This document shows positions 33,044-45,748 of a stretch of 64,000 bases of DNA, one piece after another (position 1 is the stretch's first letter; each line of letters opens with the position of its first letter). The notes beneath the pieces are model-generated. The model worked only from the letters and a program-made list of their open reading frames with translations, was not told the origin of the DNA and ran no database searches. The stretch is from Yersinia enterocolitica (GTDB lineage Bacteria > Pseudomonadota > Gammaproteobacteria > Enterobacterales > Enterobacteriaceae): positions 2,480,001-2,544,000 of the forward strand of contig NBTC02000002.1 in the NCBI GenBank assembly GCA_002082245.2, read 5' to 3'. Made by a program: the position numbers and the translations under genes.

Positions 33044-34511
33044 GATGTTCCTCATCTTTTATCTGTGGCTGCAATTTAAGCTCAGCCAATTTACGGGCAA
33101 TTTTACCAATGTTACCTGCGCCCTGAATCAGAATCAGGTCATCGCCGTTCAGCACTTGCGCCAAAATTTCAGGCACGGTTTCACTGTCTGAAACCAAAAT
33201 TGGGTCTAACTTGCCACGATTACGGATGGTGCGGCACAACGAGCGGCTATCAGCCCCAGGGATCGGCGGTTCACCGGCAGCGTACACATCCAACATCAGT
33301 AGCACATCAACCTGCGATAACACATTGGCGAAGTCGTCGTACAGGTCACGGGTACGGGTATAACGGTGCGGCTGGAAAACCATCACGATGCGCTTATCCG
33401 GCCAACCCGCGCGCGCAGCTTTAATAGTGGCATCCACTTCAGTTGGATGATGGCCGTAGTCATCAACCAGCATCGCACTGCCTTCTTTGCCATTGACCGG
33501 TGCCAGCGGGAAGTTGCCGAGGAAATCAAAGCGGCGACCAGTCCCCTGGAACCCTGCCAACGCGCGCAGAATATCTTCGTCTTCAATACCTTCTTCTGTC
33601 GCCACAGCCACCGCCGCCGCTGCATTCAGCGCGTTATGACGACCCGGTGCATTCAAGGTCACCGTCATCAATGGCTTATCCAAGCGTTTGAGCGTGAAGT
33701 GCCCCTGTGGGCCTTCCTGCCGGTAGCTGGCGATCTGCACATCGGCATCATCACTGAAACCGTAGGTGGTAATGTGGCGGCCTACTCGCGGTAGCAACTC
33801 GCGCACCACGGGATCGTCAATACACATCACCGCACGGCCATAGAATGGCAAGTTATGCAAAAAGTTAATAAACGTCTGTTTTAAGTTCTCAAAGTCGCCC
33901 TGATAAGTATCCATATGGTCGGCTTCGATATTGGTGACAATCGCCACCATCGGTTGCAGATGCAAAAATGACGCATCACTTTCATCGGCTTCTGCTATCA
34001 GGTAACGGCTGGACCCAAGACGAGCATGGGTCCCTGCCGCTTTCACCAACCCGCCGTTAACAAAGGTTGGATCCAGACCGGCTTCAGCATAGATACTGGA
34101 AACCATCGCCGTGGTGGTGGTTTTGCCGTGAGTGCCTGCAACCGCAATGCCATGACGGAAACGCATCAACTCTGCCAGCATTTCTGCGCGGCGGATCACC
34201 GGAATACGCGCCTCGCGAGCCGCAACTATCTCTGGATTATCCGCAGAGATTGCAGTTGAAACCACGACCACACTGGCGTCCAGAACGTTTTCAGGACGGT
34301 GATGGAAATAGATTTGTGCGCCCAAAGAGGCCAAATGCTGAGTGACCGGGTTAGGTGCCAAATCTGAACCGCTAATCTGATAACCTTCGTTAGCCAACAC
34401 TTCAGCGATACCACCCATGCCGGCACCACCGATGCCAACAAAGTGAATGTGCCGGACGCGACGCATCTCGGGCACGATAGTTCGTAGTTTCGCCAGTTGT
34501 TGTGTATTCAC
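33036..34511 (-). CDS. murC: UDP-N-acetylmuramate--L-alanine ligase
   Basis: Adds L-Ala to UDP-MurNAc, first step of stem peptide assembly. At 491 residues it equals E. coli MurC. Motifs: [18 protein letters not shown] at the N-terminus, ATP-binding [23 protein letters not shown] and the C-terminal [10 protein letters not shown]. The GTG at 34511 (VNTQQLAKL) matches the family start; another GTG at 34523 would add four residues. Coupled to ddlB by overlap; murG ends 82 nt upstream. Confidence 0.95.
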   Translation of the reverse strand: MNTQQLAKLRTIVPEMRRVRHIHFVGIGGAGMGGIAEVLANEGYQISGSDLAPNPVTQHLASLGAQIYFHHRPENVLDASVVVVSTAISADNPEIVAAREARIPVIRRAEMLAELMRFRHGIAVAGTHGKTTTTAMVSSIYAEAGLDPTFVNGGLVKAAGTHARLGSSRYLIAEADESDASFLHLQPMVAIVTNIEADHMDTYQGDFENLKQTFINFLHNLPFYGRAVMCIDDPVVRELLPRVGRHITTYGFSDDADVQIASYRQEGPQGHFTLKRLDKPLMTVTLNAPGRHNALNAAAAVAVATEEGIEDEDILRALAGFQGTGRRFDFLGNFPLAPVNGKEGSAMLVDDYGHHPTEVDATIKAARAGWPDKRIVMVFQPHRYTRTRDLYDDFANVLSQVDVLLMLDVYAAGEPPIPGADSRSLCRTIRNRGKLDPILVSDSETVPEILAQVLNGDDLILIQGAGNIGKIARKLAELKLQPQIKDEEHHG

Positions 34512-34593
34512 GTTTCTCTTCACTTTTTTGTCTGTTGCATATTCACAGCCCGCATTAACCTAACTACCTGCTGTTCATTATCTATTTTTACTA

Positions 34594-35664
34594 TTACTTA
34601 CTGGCCGCGACCACTTCAGCAGCTACGCGCTCAGTAGCGTCCGGGATAGCCACGGACCTTGCCTGTTCAGCCATAGTCAGTAAGGTTGCTCGATCCCACT
34701 GTTCCAATAAGCTGCTGACCGCCTCGGCGCTAAATTGCGGCTGCTCGATAATCTTGGCCGCACCGGCCTTTTCCAGAGGCAGTGCATTCCAATATTGCTG
34801 CCGGTCTTTATGCTGAAACGGCACAAAAATCGCCGGTAAACCTGCGGCGGCAATTTCACTGACCGTCAGCGCACCTGAACGGCACACCACCACATCGGCC
34901 CAACTATAAGCGGCTGCCATATCGTCGATAAACTCAGTAATTTTATGCTTATCATCGCCCTGCCCGACTTGCTGGTATGCCTGTAATACCTCTGGCAATG
35001 CGCCTTTACCTACCTGATGCCACAGCGTGACTTTCTCACCCAACTGTGCGGCAACCTGCGGCATTGTCTGATTTAGCACCCGCGCGCCTTGGCTACCACC
35101 GATAACCAACACACGAACCGGGCCTTCACGGCCGACCAAACGTTGCGCCGGCAATGGCAGCGCAAGAACATCGGTACGAACCGGATTACCCACCACATCA
35201 GCATTTGGGAATGCGCCGGGGAAGGCCTGTAACACCTTTTTGGCAATTCTGGCTAGCCAGCGATTAGTCAAACCGGCAATGCCATTTTGCTCATGCAACA
35301 CCACTGGAATACCGCACAGCCATGCCGCCAAACCACCGGGACCGGAAACATAACCGCCCATGCCTAGCACCACGTCCGGCTGGTAGTCACGCATGATTTT
35401 CTTGGCCTGACGCACCGCACGATAAATCCGCACTGGTGCCATCAGTTGCGCCATTAGCCCCTTGCCGCGTAGACCAGAAATCTGGATGAAATCAATCTCA
35501 ATGCCATTTTGGGGTACCAATGACGCTTCCATTCGGTCTGCGGTGCCGAGCCAACGCACCTGCCAGCCTTGCGCCATCAGATGATGTGCCACGGCCAATC
35601 CGGGGAAGACATGCCCCCCGGTGCCACCAGCCATCACCATTAAACGCTTGGTCTTGCCACTCAT
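34594..35664 (-). CDS. murG: UDP-GlcNAc:lipid I N-acetylglucosaminyltransferase
   Basis: Peripheral membrane glycosyltransferase converting lipid I to lipid II. The 356-residue GT28 protein has [19 protein letters not shown] at the N-terminus, the second Gly-rich loop [12 protein letters not shown] and the UDP-GlcNAc-binding [30 protein letters not shown] in outline. It overlaps the ftsW stop by 4 nt. Confidence 0.97.
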   Translation of the reverse strand: MSGKTKRLMVMAGGTGGHVFPGLAVAHHLMAQGWQVRWLGTADRMEASLVPQNGIEIDFIQISGLRGKGLMAQLMAPVRIYRAVRQAKKIMRDYQPDVVLGMGGYVSGPGGLAAWLCGIPVVLHEQNGIAGLTNRWLARIAKKVLQAFPGAFPNADVVGNPVRTDVLALPLPAQRLVGREGPVRVLVIGGSQGARVLNQTMPQVAAQLGEKVTLWHQVGKGALPEVLQAYQQVGQGDDKHKITEFIDDMAAAYSWADVVVCRSGALTVSEIAAAGLPAIFVPFQHKDRQQYWNALPLEKAGAAKIIEQPQFSAEAVSSLLEQWDRATLLTMAEQARSVAIPDATERVAAEVVAASK

Positions 35665-36863
35665 CGGGCACTCCTTACAAACGCCTGGGCTTTTGCCAGG
35701 CGTGTTTCAAAATCAATGCGTAGCAACAGCACAATTGCCGTTGACATAATAATCAAGCTCGAACCACCGTAACTGATCAGTGGTAAGGTCAACCCTTTAG
35801 TCGGCAACATTCCGGCAGCAGCCCCAACGTTAACCAGAGCCTGAAAACTGAACCAGACGCCAATTGAGCAAGCCAAAAAGCCAGAAAATCGCTGATCTAT
35901 CTCCAACGCGCGACGGCCGATGGACATAGCACGAAAAGCGACGAAGAATACCATTAACAGTGCCAGAACCACACCGAAATACCCCAGCTCCTCGCCTAAA
36001 ATCGAGAAAATAAAGTCGGTATGCGCTTCCGGTAAATACTCCAGTTTCTGCACTGAGTTACCTAAGCCTTGCCCCCAGAATTCACCACGGCCAAAAGCCA
36101 TCAGCGACTGGGTTAACTGATAACCACTACCGAACGGATCCGCCCATGGATTCCAGAAGGATGTCACACGGCGCATACGGTAGGGTTCAGCAACAATCAG
36201 CAGACAAACCGCAAACACACCAGAGCCGATAATCGCCAAAAACTGCCACATTTTCGCGCCAGCTAGAAACAGCATCGCCAGCGTGGTAATAAACAGCACC
36301 ACCACCGTGCCTAGATCAGGCTGTGCCAGCAGTAACACCGCCAGAATAACCATGACCCCCATCGGTTTACAGAAGCCCCAGAAATTACTGCGAACCTCTT
36401 CAACCTTACGCACCAGATAGCTGGCCAGATAACAAAACAGTGACAGCTTGGATAATTCCGCTGGCTGAATACGCAGCGGCCCCAATGAAATCCAGCGTGA
36501 TGCCCCGTTTACCGAGCTACCCACCACCAACACTACCAGCAACATTACTATCGAAATCAGCAACATAATATTGCTATAGCGCTGCCAAACCTCCATCGGG
36601 ATACGTAATGTCACTAGCGACAAACCCAATGCCAGTGCCAGATAGAGAGCATCACGTTTGGCAAATAAGAAGGGATCACTAGCCAGACGCTGACCAATCG
36701 GCATTGATGCCGATGTCACCATCACAAAACCGATAATCGCCAAACCGAATGTCAGCCACAGCAAGGTTCTGTCGTAAAGCACCATGCTGGTGGTGTCGCT
36801 TTCGCGCGATCCCATCACAAAATGTTTTACGGTATTAAACAGCCCCAGCCCCGGCATGCGCAT
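35661..36863 (-). CDS. ftsW: Septal peptidoglycan polymerase FtsW
   Basis: SEDS-family lipid II polymerase that works with FtsI at the septum. The 400-residue product has about ten membrane helices and the family signature [26 protein letters not shown] in outline near the C-terminus, plus [18 protein letters not shown]. Its ATG overlaps the murD TGA by one base. It is somewhat shorter than E. coli FtsW (414) at the ends. Confidence 0.96.
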   Translation of the reverse strand: MRMPGLGLFNTVKHFVMGSRESDTTSMVLYDRTLLWLTFGLAIIGFVMVTSASMPIGQRLASDPFLFAKRDALYLALALGLSLVTLRIPMEVWQRYSNIMLLISIVMLLVVLVVGSSVNGASRWISLGPLRIQPAELSKLSLFCYLASYLVRKVEEVRSNFWGFCKPMGVMVILAVLLLAQPDLGTVVVLFITTLAMLFLAGAKMWQFLAIIGSGVFAVCLLIVAEPYRMRRVTSFWNPWADPFGSGYQLTQSLMAFGRGEFWGQGLGNSVQKLEYLPEAHTDFIFSILGEELGYFGVVLALLMVFFVAFRAMSIGRRALEIDQRFSGFLACSIGVWFSFQALVNVGAAAGMLPTKGLTLPLISYGGSSLIIMSTAIVLLLRIDFETRLAKAQAFVRSAR

Positions 36864-38179
36864 CAGCCCAACTCCTCTGCCAGGCGAGCAAACTCATCAC
36901 CACGTTGTTCAAAACTGCGGAATTGGTCCAAACTGGCGCAAGCAGGAGACAGCAACACCATATCCCCCGGAGCCAGTCTCTGCGCCAGCAGTACCATGGC
37001 CTGTTCCATCGTCTCGGTAAGCTGAGAGACCTCAGGGCGCAGTTCAGCCAGTTGCTCACCATCACGGCCAAAGCAGTAAATTTTGATATGGTCGCCTTGT
37101 AGAAAACGCGTCAACCCAGAGAAATCAGCGGATTTACCGTCGCCGCCCAACAATAAATGCAAGGTACCGTCAACCTGCAAGCCATCCAACGCTGCTTCCG
37201 TACTGCCAACATTGGTGGCTTTAGAGTCATTAATCCAACGCACGCCATTGTGCTCAAACACTAGTTGGAAGCGGTGTGATAAACCGGTAAAGGTGGTCAA
37301 TGCTTTCAAACTTGACGAGCGGGGAATCCCCACAGCATCAGCCAGCGCCAGTGCTGCCAACGCATTGGTATAGTTATGGCGACCGGTCAATTTCATTTCG
37401 CGGGTATTCAAGACTTTTTCACCCCGAACCCGCAGCCAGATTTCTCCCTGCTGCTTATTCAGATGGTAGTCACCCACATCCACACCAAAGCTAATACAGC
37501 GGCTATCAGCGCCACGCACCGGCATGGTAAGCGCGTCATCGGCATTCACCACACAGACTTTAGCGTTTTCATAAACTCGCAGTTTAGCTGCGCGATATTG
37601 CTGCAAACCGAACGGATAACGGTCAGTATGATCTTCTGTTACGTTCAAGATGGTGGCCGCACTGGCATGCAAGCTTGAAGTGGTTTCCAACTGGAAGCTC
37701 GACAGCTCTAGTACTACCAGTTGGTTTTCTTGTTTCAATAACGTCAGTGCCGGAACACCGATATTGCCACCGACGCCTACCTGCCAGCCCGCCGCTTTAG
37801 CCATCTCGCCCACCAGCGTGGTCACCGTGCTTTTACCGTTAGAGCCGGTAATCGCCACTACAGGCGCCTGATTCTCACGGCAGAACAGCTCGATATCGCC
37901 GACAATCTCGACACCGGCCTCGGCAGCGTCACTCAAGGCAGGATGTGCCAGCGCGATGCCTGGGCTGGCCACAATCAAATCTGCATCTAATAACCACTGC
38001 TGATGAAGGTCACCGACATGGCGCTCAACGCTTTCAGGCAATTTATCCAGGCCTGGTGGATTAATACGGGTATCCATCACACGCGGCGTAACACCACGCG
38101 CCATAAAGAAATCAACGCAGGAAAGGCCGGTTAGCCCCAGCCCGATAATGACTACTTTTTTACCCTGATAATCAGCCAT
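36863..38179 (-). CDS. murD: UDP-N-acetylmuramoylalanine--D-glutamate ligase
   Basis: Adds D-Glu to UDP-MurNAc-L-Ala. The 438-residue length equals E. coli MurD. Motifs: [20 protein letters not shown]-binding [14 protein letters not shown], the [16 protein letters not shown] region and [17 protein letters not shown]. It starts 2 nt after the mraY stop and overlaps ftsW. Confidence 0.97.
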   Translation of the reverse strand: MADYQGKKVVIIGLGLTGLSCVDFFMARGVTPRVMDTRINPPGLDKLPESVERHVGDLHQQWLLDADLIVASPGIALAHPALSDAAEAGVEIVGDIELFCRENQAPVVAITGSNGKSTVTTLVGEMAKAAGWQVGVGGNIGVPALTLLKQENQLVVLELSSFQLETTSSLHASAATILNVTEDHTDRYPFGLQQYRAAKLRVYENAKVCVVNADDALTMPVRGADSRCISFGVDVGDYHLNKQQGEIWLRVRGEKVLNTREMKLTGRHNYTNALAALALADAVGIPRSSSLKALTTFTGLSHRFQLVFEHNGVRWINDSKATNVGSTEAALDGLQVDGTLHLLLGGDGKSADFSGLTRFLQGDHIKIYCFGRDGEQLAELRPEVSQLTETMEQAMVLLAQRLAPGDMVLLSPACASLDQFRSFEQRGDEFARLAEELG

Positions 38180-38181
38180 AA

Positions 38182-39264
38182 TTACCGCACCTTCAGCGTC
38201 GCTAGGCCAATCAGCACCAGCATCAGCGAGATAATCCAGAAACGCACGATAACCCGTGGTTCTGGCCAGCCTTTAAGTTCGTAATGGTGATGAATCGGGG
38301 CCATGCGGAAAATACGCTGCCCACGCAACTTAAAGGAACCTACCTGTAGGATCACCGACAGCGTTTCAACCACGAATACCCCGCCCATAATCACCAATAA
38401 GAACTCTTGGCGCAGTAACACCGCGATGGTGCCTAACGCACCGCCCAAGGCCAACGAGCCGACATCCCCCATAAAGACCTGTGCCGGATAGGTGTTAAAC
38501 CATAAGAAGCCCAGCCCAGCCCCCACAATCGCGGTACAGACAATCACCAGTTCACCGGCATGGCGTAGATAAGGAATGTGCAGGTATGCGGCGAAATTCA
38601 CGTTACCTGTCGCCCAGGCAACCAAGGCAAAACCACCGGCGACGAACACGGTCGGCATAATGGCCAAACCATCTAATCCGTCAGTCAGGTTCACCGCGTT
38701 ACTGGTACCGACAATCACAAAGTAAGCCAGCAAGATATACATCAAACCCAGTTGCGGCATGACGTCTTTGAAAAATGGCACCACCAGCTCGGTAGCCGCG
38801 GTGTCTTTACCGATGCTGTACATGGCGAATGCTGCAGCTAGGGCAATCACTGACTGCCAGAAATACTTCCAGCGGGCGATCAACCCTTTAGTGTTTTTAC
38901 GCACTACTTTGCGATAATCATCGATAAAGCCGACGATGCCATAACCGATAAGAATGAATAGTACACACCAGACATACGGATTGGAGGGGTAAGCCCACAT
39001 CAGCACTGAAATGGTGATAGAGAACAGAATCATCAGGCCGCCCATGGTCGGCGTGCCGCGTTTACTGAAGTGTGACTCTGGCCCATCGTTACGTACTACC
39101 TGGCCAATCTGCAATTTCTGCAAATAAGCAATCAGGTGCGGCCCCATCCACAAAGAAATAAACAGTGCCGTCAACAGACTGACAATCGCTCGGAACGTCA
39201 AATAGGAAAAGACGTTAAAGCCCGAGTAAAATTTTACTAAGTATTCAGCCAACCAAACTAACAT
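38182..39264 (-). CDS. mraY: Phospho-MurNAc-pentapeptide translocase MraY
   Basis: Inner-membrane enzyme transferring phospho-MurNAc-pentapeptide to undecaprenyl phosphate, giving lipid I. The 360-residue protein has about ten helices and the catalytic regions [29 protein letters not shown] and FMGDVGSL...HHHYELKGW. Length equals E. coli MraY. It overlaps murF by 7 nt. Confidence 0.97.
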   Translation of the reverse strand: MLVWLAEYLVKFYSGFNVFSYLTFRAIVSLLTALFISLWMGPHLIAYLQKLQIGQVVRNDGPESHFSKRGTPTMGGLMILFSITISVLMWAYPSNPYVWCVLFILIGYGIVGFIDDYRKVVRKNTKGLIARWKYFWQSVIALAAAFAMYSIGKDTAATELVVPFFKDVMPQLGLMYILLAYFVIVGTSNAVNLTDGLDGLAIMPTVFVAGGFALVAWATGNVNFAAYLHIPYLRHAGELVIVCTAIVGAGLGFLWFNTYPAQVFMGDVGSLALGGALGTIAVLLRQEFLLVIMGGVFVVETLSVILQVGSFKLRGQRIFRMAPIHHHYELKGWPEPRVIVRFWIISLMLVLIGLATLKVR

Positions 39265-40622
39265 GATGCATTCTCCTGTAACGCACGCACGACATTTTCC
39301 ATGGCGGCGCTACGTGAACCTTTAATTAAGACGGTGATAACCGGATGTTCGAGCAGCAATTCACTCACACGGGCTGCCAATGTGTTCTTATCCTGAAAAT
39401 GTTCGCCGTTACCGCTCGCATCACTCAGTGTTTGACTCAATGTGCCAACACTCAGCACTTTATCGACTCCCGCCTGTCTGGCCGCCTCACCCACCTGGCG
39501 ATGACAATCCACAGCGGTATCACCCAATTCGGCCATATCCCCCACCACCAACACACGGTAGCCGGGCATATCTGCCAACACTTGGGCCGCGGCAGTCATA
39601 GAACCGACGTTGGCGTTGTAGGAGTCATCGAGCAGCAATTTACCTGCCGATAATTGAATCGGGAATAAACGGCCCGGTACAGCTTGTAATTGTGCCAGCC
39701 CTTGGCGGACGGCAGCTAAATCAGCGCCAACCGACATGGCTAACGCCGTTGCAGCCAAGGCGTTAGCAATATTGTGCCGCCCCGGCAGTGGTAATTCGAT
39801 GGCTATAGTGCCAAATGGCGAATGCAGGGTAAAATGTGTCGCCTGTGGTGTAATACGCACATCACTGGCATAGAAATCGATATCTTCTGCGCCGCGAGGT
39901 GAAAAATACCAAACGCGCTTGTTGTGCAGCATTTCCTGCCAATGCGGCCAGTCATTGCTGTCAGCATTAATAATTGCCGTCCCGTTAGCAGGCAACCCGG
40001 CAAAAATTTCACCTTTGGCCTTCGCCACCCCTGCCAGTGAACCAAAACCTTCCAGATGAGCGGCCGCTAAATTATTAACCAAAGCACTTTCAGGGCGGCT
40101 TAAATCCGTGGTGTAGGCGATTTCGCCCACATGATTAGCACCCAACTCAATCACGGCAAAATCATGTTCAGGCGTCAAACGCAGTAAAGTCAGTGGCACC
40201 CCAATATCGTTATTGAAGTTACCGGCGGTATACAGCACATTGCCGCATTGACGCAAAATGGCGGCAACCATTTCTTTTACCGAGGTTTTACCGGATGAGC
40301 CGGTTAAAGCCACCACCCGAGCAGGCACTTGCTCACGCACCCACGCAGCAAATTGCCCCAGTGCCAGACGAGTGTCTTTGACCACTAACTGAGGGGCTCC
40401 CACCAGTAAGCGTTTACTTACCAGCAAAGCGCCTGCACCTGCGGCAACAGCATCTTCTGCAAAATCATGCCCATCAAAACGCTCGCCTTTCAGCGCCACG
40501 AACAAACACCCCGGTGTGACCTTACGGGTATCAATGGTCACTTCGGTGATGTCGACGTTTTCACTGCCAATATATTCAGCATTAAGCAGCGTAGACAGGA
40601 AATGCAGTGAGACCTTAATCAT
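39258..40622 (-). CDS. murF: UDP-MurNAc-tripeptide--D-alanyl-D-alanine ligase
   Basis: Adds the D-Ala-D-Ala dipeptide made by Ddl to the UDP-MurNAc-tripeptide. The 454-residue product has [45 protein letters not shown] and [11 protein letters not shown]. Its ATG overlaps the murE stop as ATGA. Confidence 0.97.
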   Translation of the reverse strand: MIKVSLHFLSTLLNAEYIGSENVDITEVTIDTRKVTPGCLFVALKGERFDGHDFAEDAVAAGAGALLVSKRLLVGAPQLVVKDTRLALGQFAAWVREQVPARVVALTGSSGKTSVKEMVAAILRQCGNVLYTAGNFNNDIGVPLTLLRLTPEHDFAVIELGANHVGEIAYTTDLSRPESALVNNLAAAHLEGFGSLAGVAKAKGEIFAGLPANGTAIINADSNDWPHWQEMLHNKRVWYFSPRGAEDIDFYASDVRITPQATHFTLHSPFGTIAIELPLPGRHNIANALAATALAMSVGADLAAVRQGLAQLQAVPGRLFPIQLSAGKLLLDDSYNANVGSMTAAAQVLADMPGYRVLVVGDMAELGDTAVDCHRQVGEAARQAGVDKVLSVGTLSQTLSDASGNGEHFQDKNTLAARVSELLLEHPVITVLIKGSRSAAMENVVRALQENASC

Positions 40623-42106
40623 GCCATCACCCCCAATAAACGGGCGACGGTAACTCTGTCTGAATAATCCAAGCGGCGATTACCCACTAATTGGTAATCT
40701 TCATGTCCTTTACCCGCCACCAGCACGACATCTTCTTCTTTGGCTTGCATAATGGCACTGGTCACCGCTTCAGCACGGCCATGAATTGCCAATGCATGCC
40801 CGGCATCCAGCAAGCCACTGAGAATATCCGCCACGATAGCCTGCGGCTCTTCACTGCGCGGGTTATCGTCGGTGATGACCACCCGATCCGCCAGTTGTTC
40901 TGCGATACCGCCCATAAGTGGGCGTTTACCTTTGTCACGATCACCACCGCAACCAAACACACACCACAACTGGCCTTTACAGTGTAAGCGGGCCGCAGCC
41001 AGGGCCTTTTCCAAGGCATCCGGGGTGTGGGCATAATCCACGACCACCGTCGGCTTACCGGGCGCGTTAAACACTTCCATACGCCCGCACACCGGTTGCA
41101 GGCTTGGTGCTGTTGCTAATAATTGTGCTAACGGATACCCCAGAGAAAGGAGGGTTGACAGTGCCACCAGCAGATTACTGACGTTAAACGCCCCCATCAG
41201 ACGGCTTTCTAATTGGCCTTCGCCCCAGCTTGAGTCAAAAGTGATGCTGGCACCGTTATCGTGATAATCAACGTTACTCGCCGATAACCATGGGCCATTC
41301 CAGCCCGTAGGAACTTTGTCTTCCATGCTGACAGCAACAGCTTGCGGCAACTGCCCTAACCAGCGGCGACCGACTTCGTCATCAGCATTGATAATTTTAT
41401 GTTCGGATTGATGGGTGGAGAACAGCAACCATTTTGCCGCCTCATAACCCGCCATATTACCGTGATAATCCAGATGATCGCGGCTTAAGTTAGTAAACAC
41501 TGCTGCTGCAAACGGCAATGCGGCTACGCGGTTCTGAATCAAACCGTGGGAAGAAACTTCCATCGCCGCAAAAGTAGCCCCTTGCTCAACCAAATTGCGC
41601 AGTAAATGTTGAATATCAACCGCTGAACCGGTGGTATTTTCCGTCGGAATCACTTGCCCTAACAGACCATTGCCAACTGTACCCATTACCGCGCTGGTTT
41701 CCCCCAGTGCCTGACTCCATTGTGCCAGTAGTTGGGTGGTGGTGGTTTTGCCGTTGGTCCCCGTCACACCGACCAAACGTAATGCTGTACCCGGCTGATG
41801 GTAGAATTGCCCCGCCAGCTTGGATAAATGTTGATTCAAATTACGCAAATAAATAACAGGAATGCCGTGCATCTCTACCACACTGGCATCCGGCGCTACA
41901 CCATCGGCTTCAGCGACCACTGCCGCAACACCTTGTGCAATGGCTTGCGGGATATAGCGACGCCCGTCCGTCTGGTGGCCGACAATGGCGACAAACAAAT
42001 CCCCGGCAGCGGCAACACGGCTGTCTAATGTCATTTCCCGTAGCGCCCGCTCCGGGACGTCTAGCCCCCAAGGAGCGAGTAAGTCGCGCAAGTTACGATC
42101 TGCCAC
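40619..42106 (-). CDS. murE: UDP-MurNAc-L-Ala-D-Glu:meso-diaminopimelate ligase
   Basis: Adds meso-diaminopimelate, the cross-linking residue of Gram-negative peptidoglycan. The 495-residue length equals E. coli MurE. Motifs: [18 protein letters not shown], the carbamylated-lysine region, and the diaminopimelate-specific DNPRSEEP sequence near residue 415. It overlaps ftsI by 14 nt, as in E. coli. Confidence 0.97.
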   Translation of the reverse strand: MADRNLRDLLAPWGLDVPERALREMTLDSRVAAAGDLFVAIVGHQTDGRRYIPQAIAQGVAAVVAEADGVAPDASVVEMHGIPVIYLRNLNQHLSKLAGQFYHQPGTALRLVGVTGTNGKTTTTQLLAQWSQALGETSAVMGTVGNGLLGQVIPTENTTGSAVDIQHLLRNLVEQGATFAAMEVSSHGLIQNRVAALPFAAAVFTNLSRDHLDYHGNMAGYEAAKWLLFSTHQSEHKIINADDEVGRRWLGQLPQAVAVSMEDKVPTGWNGPWLSASNVDYHDNGASITFDSSWGEGQLESRLMGAFNVSNLLVALSTLLSLGYPLAQLLATAPSLQPVCGRMEVFNAPGKPTVVVDYAHTPDALEKALAAARLHCKGQLWCVFGCGGDRDKGKRPLMGGIAEQLADRVVITDDNPRSEEPQAIVADILSGLLDAGHALAIHGRAEAVTSAIMQAKEEDVVLVAGKGHEDYQLVGNRRLDYSDRVTVARLLGVMA

Positions 42107-43856
42107 CTGAACCCTCTTTTGTATTAATCACTAATTCGCTTTTATCACCGGTGGGTAACGCATCTGGCTCAATGTTCATGGTACGCAGGACGCCGCCCAT
42201 GATGGCACCGAACACCGGTGCAGAAACCGCACCACCGTAATATTTCCCTGCCTGCGGGTCATTGATGACCACAACCAGAGCAAATCGAGGGTTACTCGCG
42301 GGCGCTACGCCGGCGGTGTAAGCGAGGTATCGGTCCATATATTTACCGTCCGGGCCAACTTTCTTGGCGGTACCGGTTTTAATGGCAATACGGTAGCCTT
42401 TAATGGCGGCTTTGGTGCCCCCGCCGCCAGGTAATGCCACGCTTTCCATCATATGAACCACGGTACGAACCAACGGTTCTGGGAAAACGCGTTCACCGGC
42501 CACTGGCGGGTCAACTTTAGTGATCGACAGCGGGCGATAAATCCCCATGCTGCCGATGGTTGCATAGACTCGCGCTAGTTGTAACGGTGTTACCATTAGC
42601 CCGTAGCCGAAAGAGAAGGTGGCCCTCTCTATGTCAGACCACCGTTGTTTTTTAGGATATAAGCCACTGCTTTCTCCGACCAACCCCAAATTGGTCGCTT
42701 TCCCAAACCCAAACCGTGAGTAAGTATCTACTAACGCTGAGGATGGCATCGCTAACGCCAGCTTAGAAACGCCGACGTTACTCGACTTCTGCAAGATCCC
42801 GGTCACAGATAGTTCTGCATAACGGGCCACGTCTTTAATCTGGTGACCGTTAACAAAGTACGGCAAGGTGTTCAGCACACTGTTTTCTTTCACAACGCCA
42901 TGCTGCAATGCCGTCATCACTACCATGGGCTTCACTGTGGAGCCGGGTTCAAAAATATCGGTTATCGCCCGGTTACGCATAGCATCTTTCGGCGTTCCGG
43001 TCAGGTTATTCGGGTTATAAGACGGGCTATTCGCCATGGCTAATACTTCGCCGGTACTCACATCTACCAGCACCGCAGTGCCTGATTCTGCTTTGTTGAA
43101 TGCCACCGCATTGTTCAATTCGCGATACACCAGCGCCTGTAAACGCTCATCAACACTCAACACCAGATTATGTGCTGCCTGACTATCGACAGAAGAGATA
43201 TCCTCAATGACACGGCCATAGCGGTCTTTACGTACCGTACGTTCACCCGGTTGCCCGGTAAGCCAACGGTCAAAGCTTTTCTCAACCCCTTCGATACCTT
43301 GGCTATCGATGTTGGTCACACCGATAATGTGTGCCATCACTTGGCCTGCCGGATAGTAACGGCGTGATTCCTGGCGCAAATAGATACCGGGGAGTTTCAG
43401 TTTATGGATATAGTCGCCAATCGCGGGATTAACCTGACGCGCCAGATAAACGAAACGTCCCTTCGGGTTAGCATTAATCCGGGCCGCCAATTGATCCAGT
43501 GGGATTTCCAGTGCATCCGATAGCGCTTTCCAGCGAGTATCTAACGTAATACCCCCGCGCTCGGTCAGCTCTTTCGGATCTGCCCAAACCGCATTAACCG
43601 GCACGCTAACCGCCAACGGGCGACCTGAACGGTCACTGATCATGCCACGGGCTGTCGGCACTTCCTGTACCCGTAACGAGCGCATATCACCCTCACGCAC
43701 CAGTCTGTCAGGGTTAATCACTTGCAGGTATGCAGTACGTAACATCAAACCGACCAATGCCAATAAAATACAGCCGCACAGCAACGCAAAACGCCAGCTA
43801 ATAAAGCTGGCTTGTTCTTCCTGGCGCTTTAACTTCCCGGGGCGCGTTGCTTTCAT
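42093..43856 (-). CDS. ftsI: Septal transpeptidase FtsI (PBP3)
   Basis: Class B penicillin-binding protein cross-linking septal peptidoglycan. The 587-residue product (E. coli 588) has a short cytoplasmic tail, one transmembrane helix near 25-45, the non-catalytic pedestal domain, then the transpeptidase motifs STVKP (SxxK serine), SSN (KSSNVGVS) and KTGTAKK. It lies between ftsL (60 nt gap) and murE (overlap). Confidence 0.97.
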   Translation of the reverse strand: MKATRPGKLKRQEEQASFISWRFALLCGCILLALVGLMLRTAYLQVINPDRLVREGDMRSLRVQEVPTARGMISDRSGRPLAVSVPVNAVWADPKELTERGGITLDTRWKALSDALEIPLDQLAARINANPKGRFVYLARQVNPAIGDYIHKLKLPGIYLRQESRRYYPAGQVMAHIIGVTNIDSQGIEGVEKSFDRWLTGQPGERTVRKDRYGRVIEDISSVDSQAAHNLVLSVDERLQALVYRELNNAVAFNKAESGTAVLVDVSTGEVLAMANSPSYNPNNLTGTPKDAMRNRAITDIFEPGSTVKPMVVMTALQHGVVKENSVLNTLPYFVNGHQIKDVARYAELSVTGILQKSSNVGVSKLALAMPSSALVDTYSRFGFGKATNLGLVGESSGLYPKKQRWSDIERATFSFGYGLMVTPLQLARVYATIGSMGIYRPLSITKVDPPVAGERVFPEPLVRTVVHMMESVALPGGGGTKAAIKGYRIAIKTGTAKKVGPDGKYMDRYLAYTAGVAPASNPRFALVVVINDPQAGKYYGGAVSAPVFGAIMGGVLRTMNIEPDALPTGDKSELVINTKEGSGGRS

Positions 43857-43916
43857 CCGTTACCTTGGCTGCTAGGCGTCATGGTGGCGACTCATTCCTT
43901 TATTTATTGGAGAAAT

Positions 43917-44237
43917 TTATTGTTTAACCACAATATTTTCTTGTGATGGATCAACATGTTGCATTTTCAATTTGTCAGTCGCGATACTTTCCACACGACT
44001 GTGGTCACCCAACGCATTCTCTTCCAGAATCAGGTTACGCCACTCGATATCGAGCGCGTCCCGCTCCAGCACCAACTGCTCACGCTCTGCGGTCAACAAG
44101 CGTGTACGGTGGGCGGTGGTTACCACGAAAACAGCAGATACCAACACCGCGATCAGTAAAATCAACGGGATCTTCGCATTGCGGATTAAATCACCGCCGA
44201 TGACCCCAACTAAACCGTGGCGTTCGCTGCCTATCAC
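43917..44237 (-). CDS. ftsL: Cell division protein FtsL
   Basis: Small bitopic membrane protein of the FtsQLB complex. The 106-residue product has a transmembrane helix near 22-42 ([20 protein letters not shown]) and a periplasmic leucine-zipper-like coiled coil ([20 protein letters not shown]). It lacks about 15 N-terminal residues found in the longer E. coli form (121); the 4-nt overlap with rsmH supports the shorter start. Confidence 0.93.
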   Translation of the reverse strand: MIGSERHGLVGVIGGDLIRNAKIPLILLIAVLVSAVFVVTTAHRTRLLTAEREQLVLERDALDIEWRNLILEENALGDHSRVESIATDKLKMQHVDPSQENIVVKQ

Positions 44238-45196
44238 TCTTTAATCCTCTCGGCAAAACGCAATACCGAGCTTCGTGCCCGTGGGTTTTCAGCCACTTCA
44301 GCATCTGGAGGCATCATCTTGCCAACCGATTTCAATGTGCGCCCACCCATGCTGCGCAACTGCGCTTCCGTCAATGGCAACCCCGCCGGCACCTGTGGTC
44401 CACGGCTGTGATGACGAATAAAGTTTTTAACAATACGATCTTCAAGAGAGTGGAAGCTAATTACTGACAAACGGCCCGCAGGGGCCAGGACTTCAAGTGC
44501 GCCATCAAGTGCGCGCTCAATCTCTTCCAACTCACTATTGATATAGATACGAATAGCCTGGAAGCTACGGGTAGCAGGATGTTTGTGCTTTTCGCGAAAT
44601 GGGCTGGCGTTGGCAATCAAATCCGCCAGCTCTTTGGTACGAGTCATCGGTTGAGTAAGGTTGCGCTCAACAATGGCTTTGGCCAGACGCTTGGCAAAAC
44701 GCTCTTCACCAAAGGTTTTCAGCACCCACGCGATATCATCAGCGCTGGCTTTCATCAACCATTCAGCAGCTGATAATCCACGGGAGGGGTCCATGCGCAT
44801 ATCCAACGGCCCGTCACGCATGAAAGAGAAACCACGCTCAGGGTCATCCAACTGTGGTGATGAAACCCCGAGATCCAGCAATACACCGTCAATCCGGCCC
44901 ACTAAGTCCAGCTCTCGCACATAATGTGCTAACTCGGAAAAAGGACCGTGTACGATAGAGAAACGCGGATCTGTAATAGATTTTGCCGCTTCGATAGCTT
45001 GTGGGTCACGGTCAATTGCAATCAGACGCCCTTCTGGCCCAAGCTGGGACAGAATCAGACGCGAATGGCCACCACGGCCAAAAGTTCCGTCAATATAGAT
45101 GCCGTTATCGCGGATGTTCAGGCCATTTACCGCCTCATCCAGCAATACGCTTGTATGCTTGTAGTTGTTATCTACAATTTTGTTGTTATCTACCAT
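44234..45196 (-). CDS. rsmH: 16S rRNA m4C1402 methyltransferase RsmH
   Basis: SAM-dependent N4-methylation of C1402 in the ribosomal P site. The 320-residue protein has the SAM-binding [25 protein letters not shown] and [20 protein letters not shown]. It lies 2 nt after mraZ and overlaps ftsL. Confidence 0.97.
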   Translation of the reverse strand: MVDNNKIVDNNYKHTSVLLDEAVNGLNIRDNGIYIDGTFGRGGHSRLILSQLGPEGRLIAIDRDPQAIEAAKSITDPRFSIVHGPFSELAHYVRELDLVGRIDGVLLDLGVSSPQLDDPERGFSFMRDGPLDMRMDPSRGLSAAEWLMKASADDIAWVLKTFGEERFAKRLAKAIVERNLTQPMTRTKELADLIANASPFREKHKHPATRSFQAIRIYINSELEEIERALDGALEVLAPAGRLSVISFHSLEDRIVKNFIRHHSRGPQVPAGLPLTEAQLRSMGGRTLKSVGKMMPPDAEVAENPRARSSVLRFAERIKE

Positions 45197-45198
45197 GC

Positions 45199-45657
45199 TT
45201 ATAGCGATAAGTCCTGTAGCCGCTCAGACAATGGTTCCTGAGTGGACTGTTCTGCGTCGATGTCATCCTTGACTTGTTGATACCAGGTCTGTTCATCCCA
45301 CAGTTCAAACTTGTTGAACTGCCCAACCAGCATCACTTCTTTATTCAGCCCGGCATGCTGTCGCAGTGTTCCTGCGATCAGTAAGCGCCCAGCACCATCC
45401 ATCTGACATTCACTGGCGTGCCCTAACAGCAAACGCTGAACCCGACGTTCAGCCGGATTCATGCTCGACAGACGGGATAATTTTTGTTCAATGATTTCCC
45501 ATTCAGGGAGTGGATAAAGCAACAGGCATGGTTGGTGAAGGTCTATGGTACAGACCATCTGGCCCTGCGATTCCTCATTCAGTAAATCCCGATAACGGGT
45601 AGGTACGGCAAGCCGCCCTTTACTGTCGAGGTTAACCATCGTTGCACCACGAAACAT
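45199..45657 (-). CDS. mraZ: Transcriptional regulator MraZ
   Basis: AbrB-like DNA-binding protein that represses the dcw promoter. The 152-residue protein (same as E. coli) has two SpoVT/AbrB-like repeats, each with a DxxGR motif ([14 protein letters not shown] at 10-23 and [14 protein letters not shown]). First gene of the cluster, with three MraZ boxes 24 nt upstream. Confidence 0.97.
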   Translation of the reverse strand: MFRGATMVNLDSKGRLAVPTRYRDLLNEESQGQMVCTIDLHQPCLLLYPLPEWEIIEQKLSRLSSMNPAERRVQRLLLGHASECQMDGAGRLLIAGTLRQHAGLNKEVMLVGQFNKFELWDEQTWYQQVKDDIDAEQSTQEPLSERLQDLSL

Positions 45658-45680
45658 GACTGAGTTACCCCTTCATGACC

Positions 45681-45710
45681 CAATTCGCCACTTTACCCCA
45701 CAAATCCCCA
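45681..45710 (-). promoter_or_regulatory. MraZ-binding direct repeats
   Basis: Three 10-bp units on the minus strand, TGGGGATTTG, TGGGGTAAAG and TGGCGAATTG, match the known TGGGN-plus-5-nt MraZ box array; the third unit departs at one position. They lie just downstream of the -10 element and before mraZ, a position suited to autorepression. Confidence 0.85.
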
Positions 45711-45718
45711 CATTAAAG

Positions 45719-45748
45719 AGTTTACGGATGGTATGAAAACCTTGTCAA
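45719..45748 (-). promoter_or_regulatory. Promoter of the dcw cluster (Pmra)
   Basis: On the minus strand a consensus -35 TTGACA (45743-45748) is separated by 18 nt from a -10 TAAACT (45719-45724), about 60 nt before mraZ. It overlaps the approach to the MraZ boxes. Confidence 0.75.
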
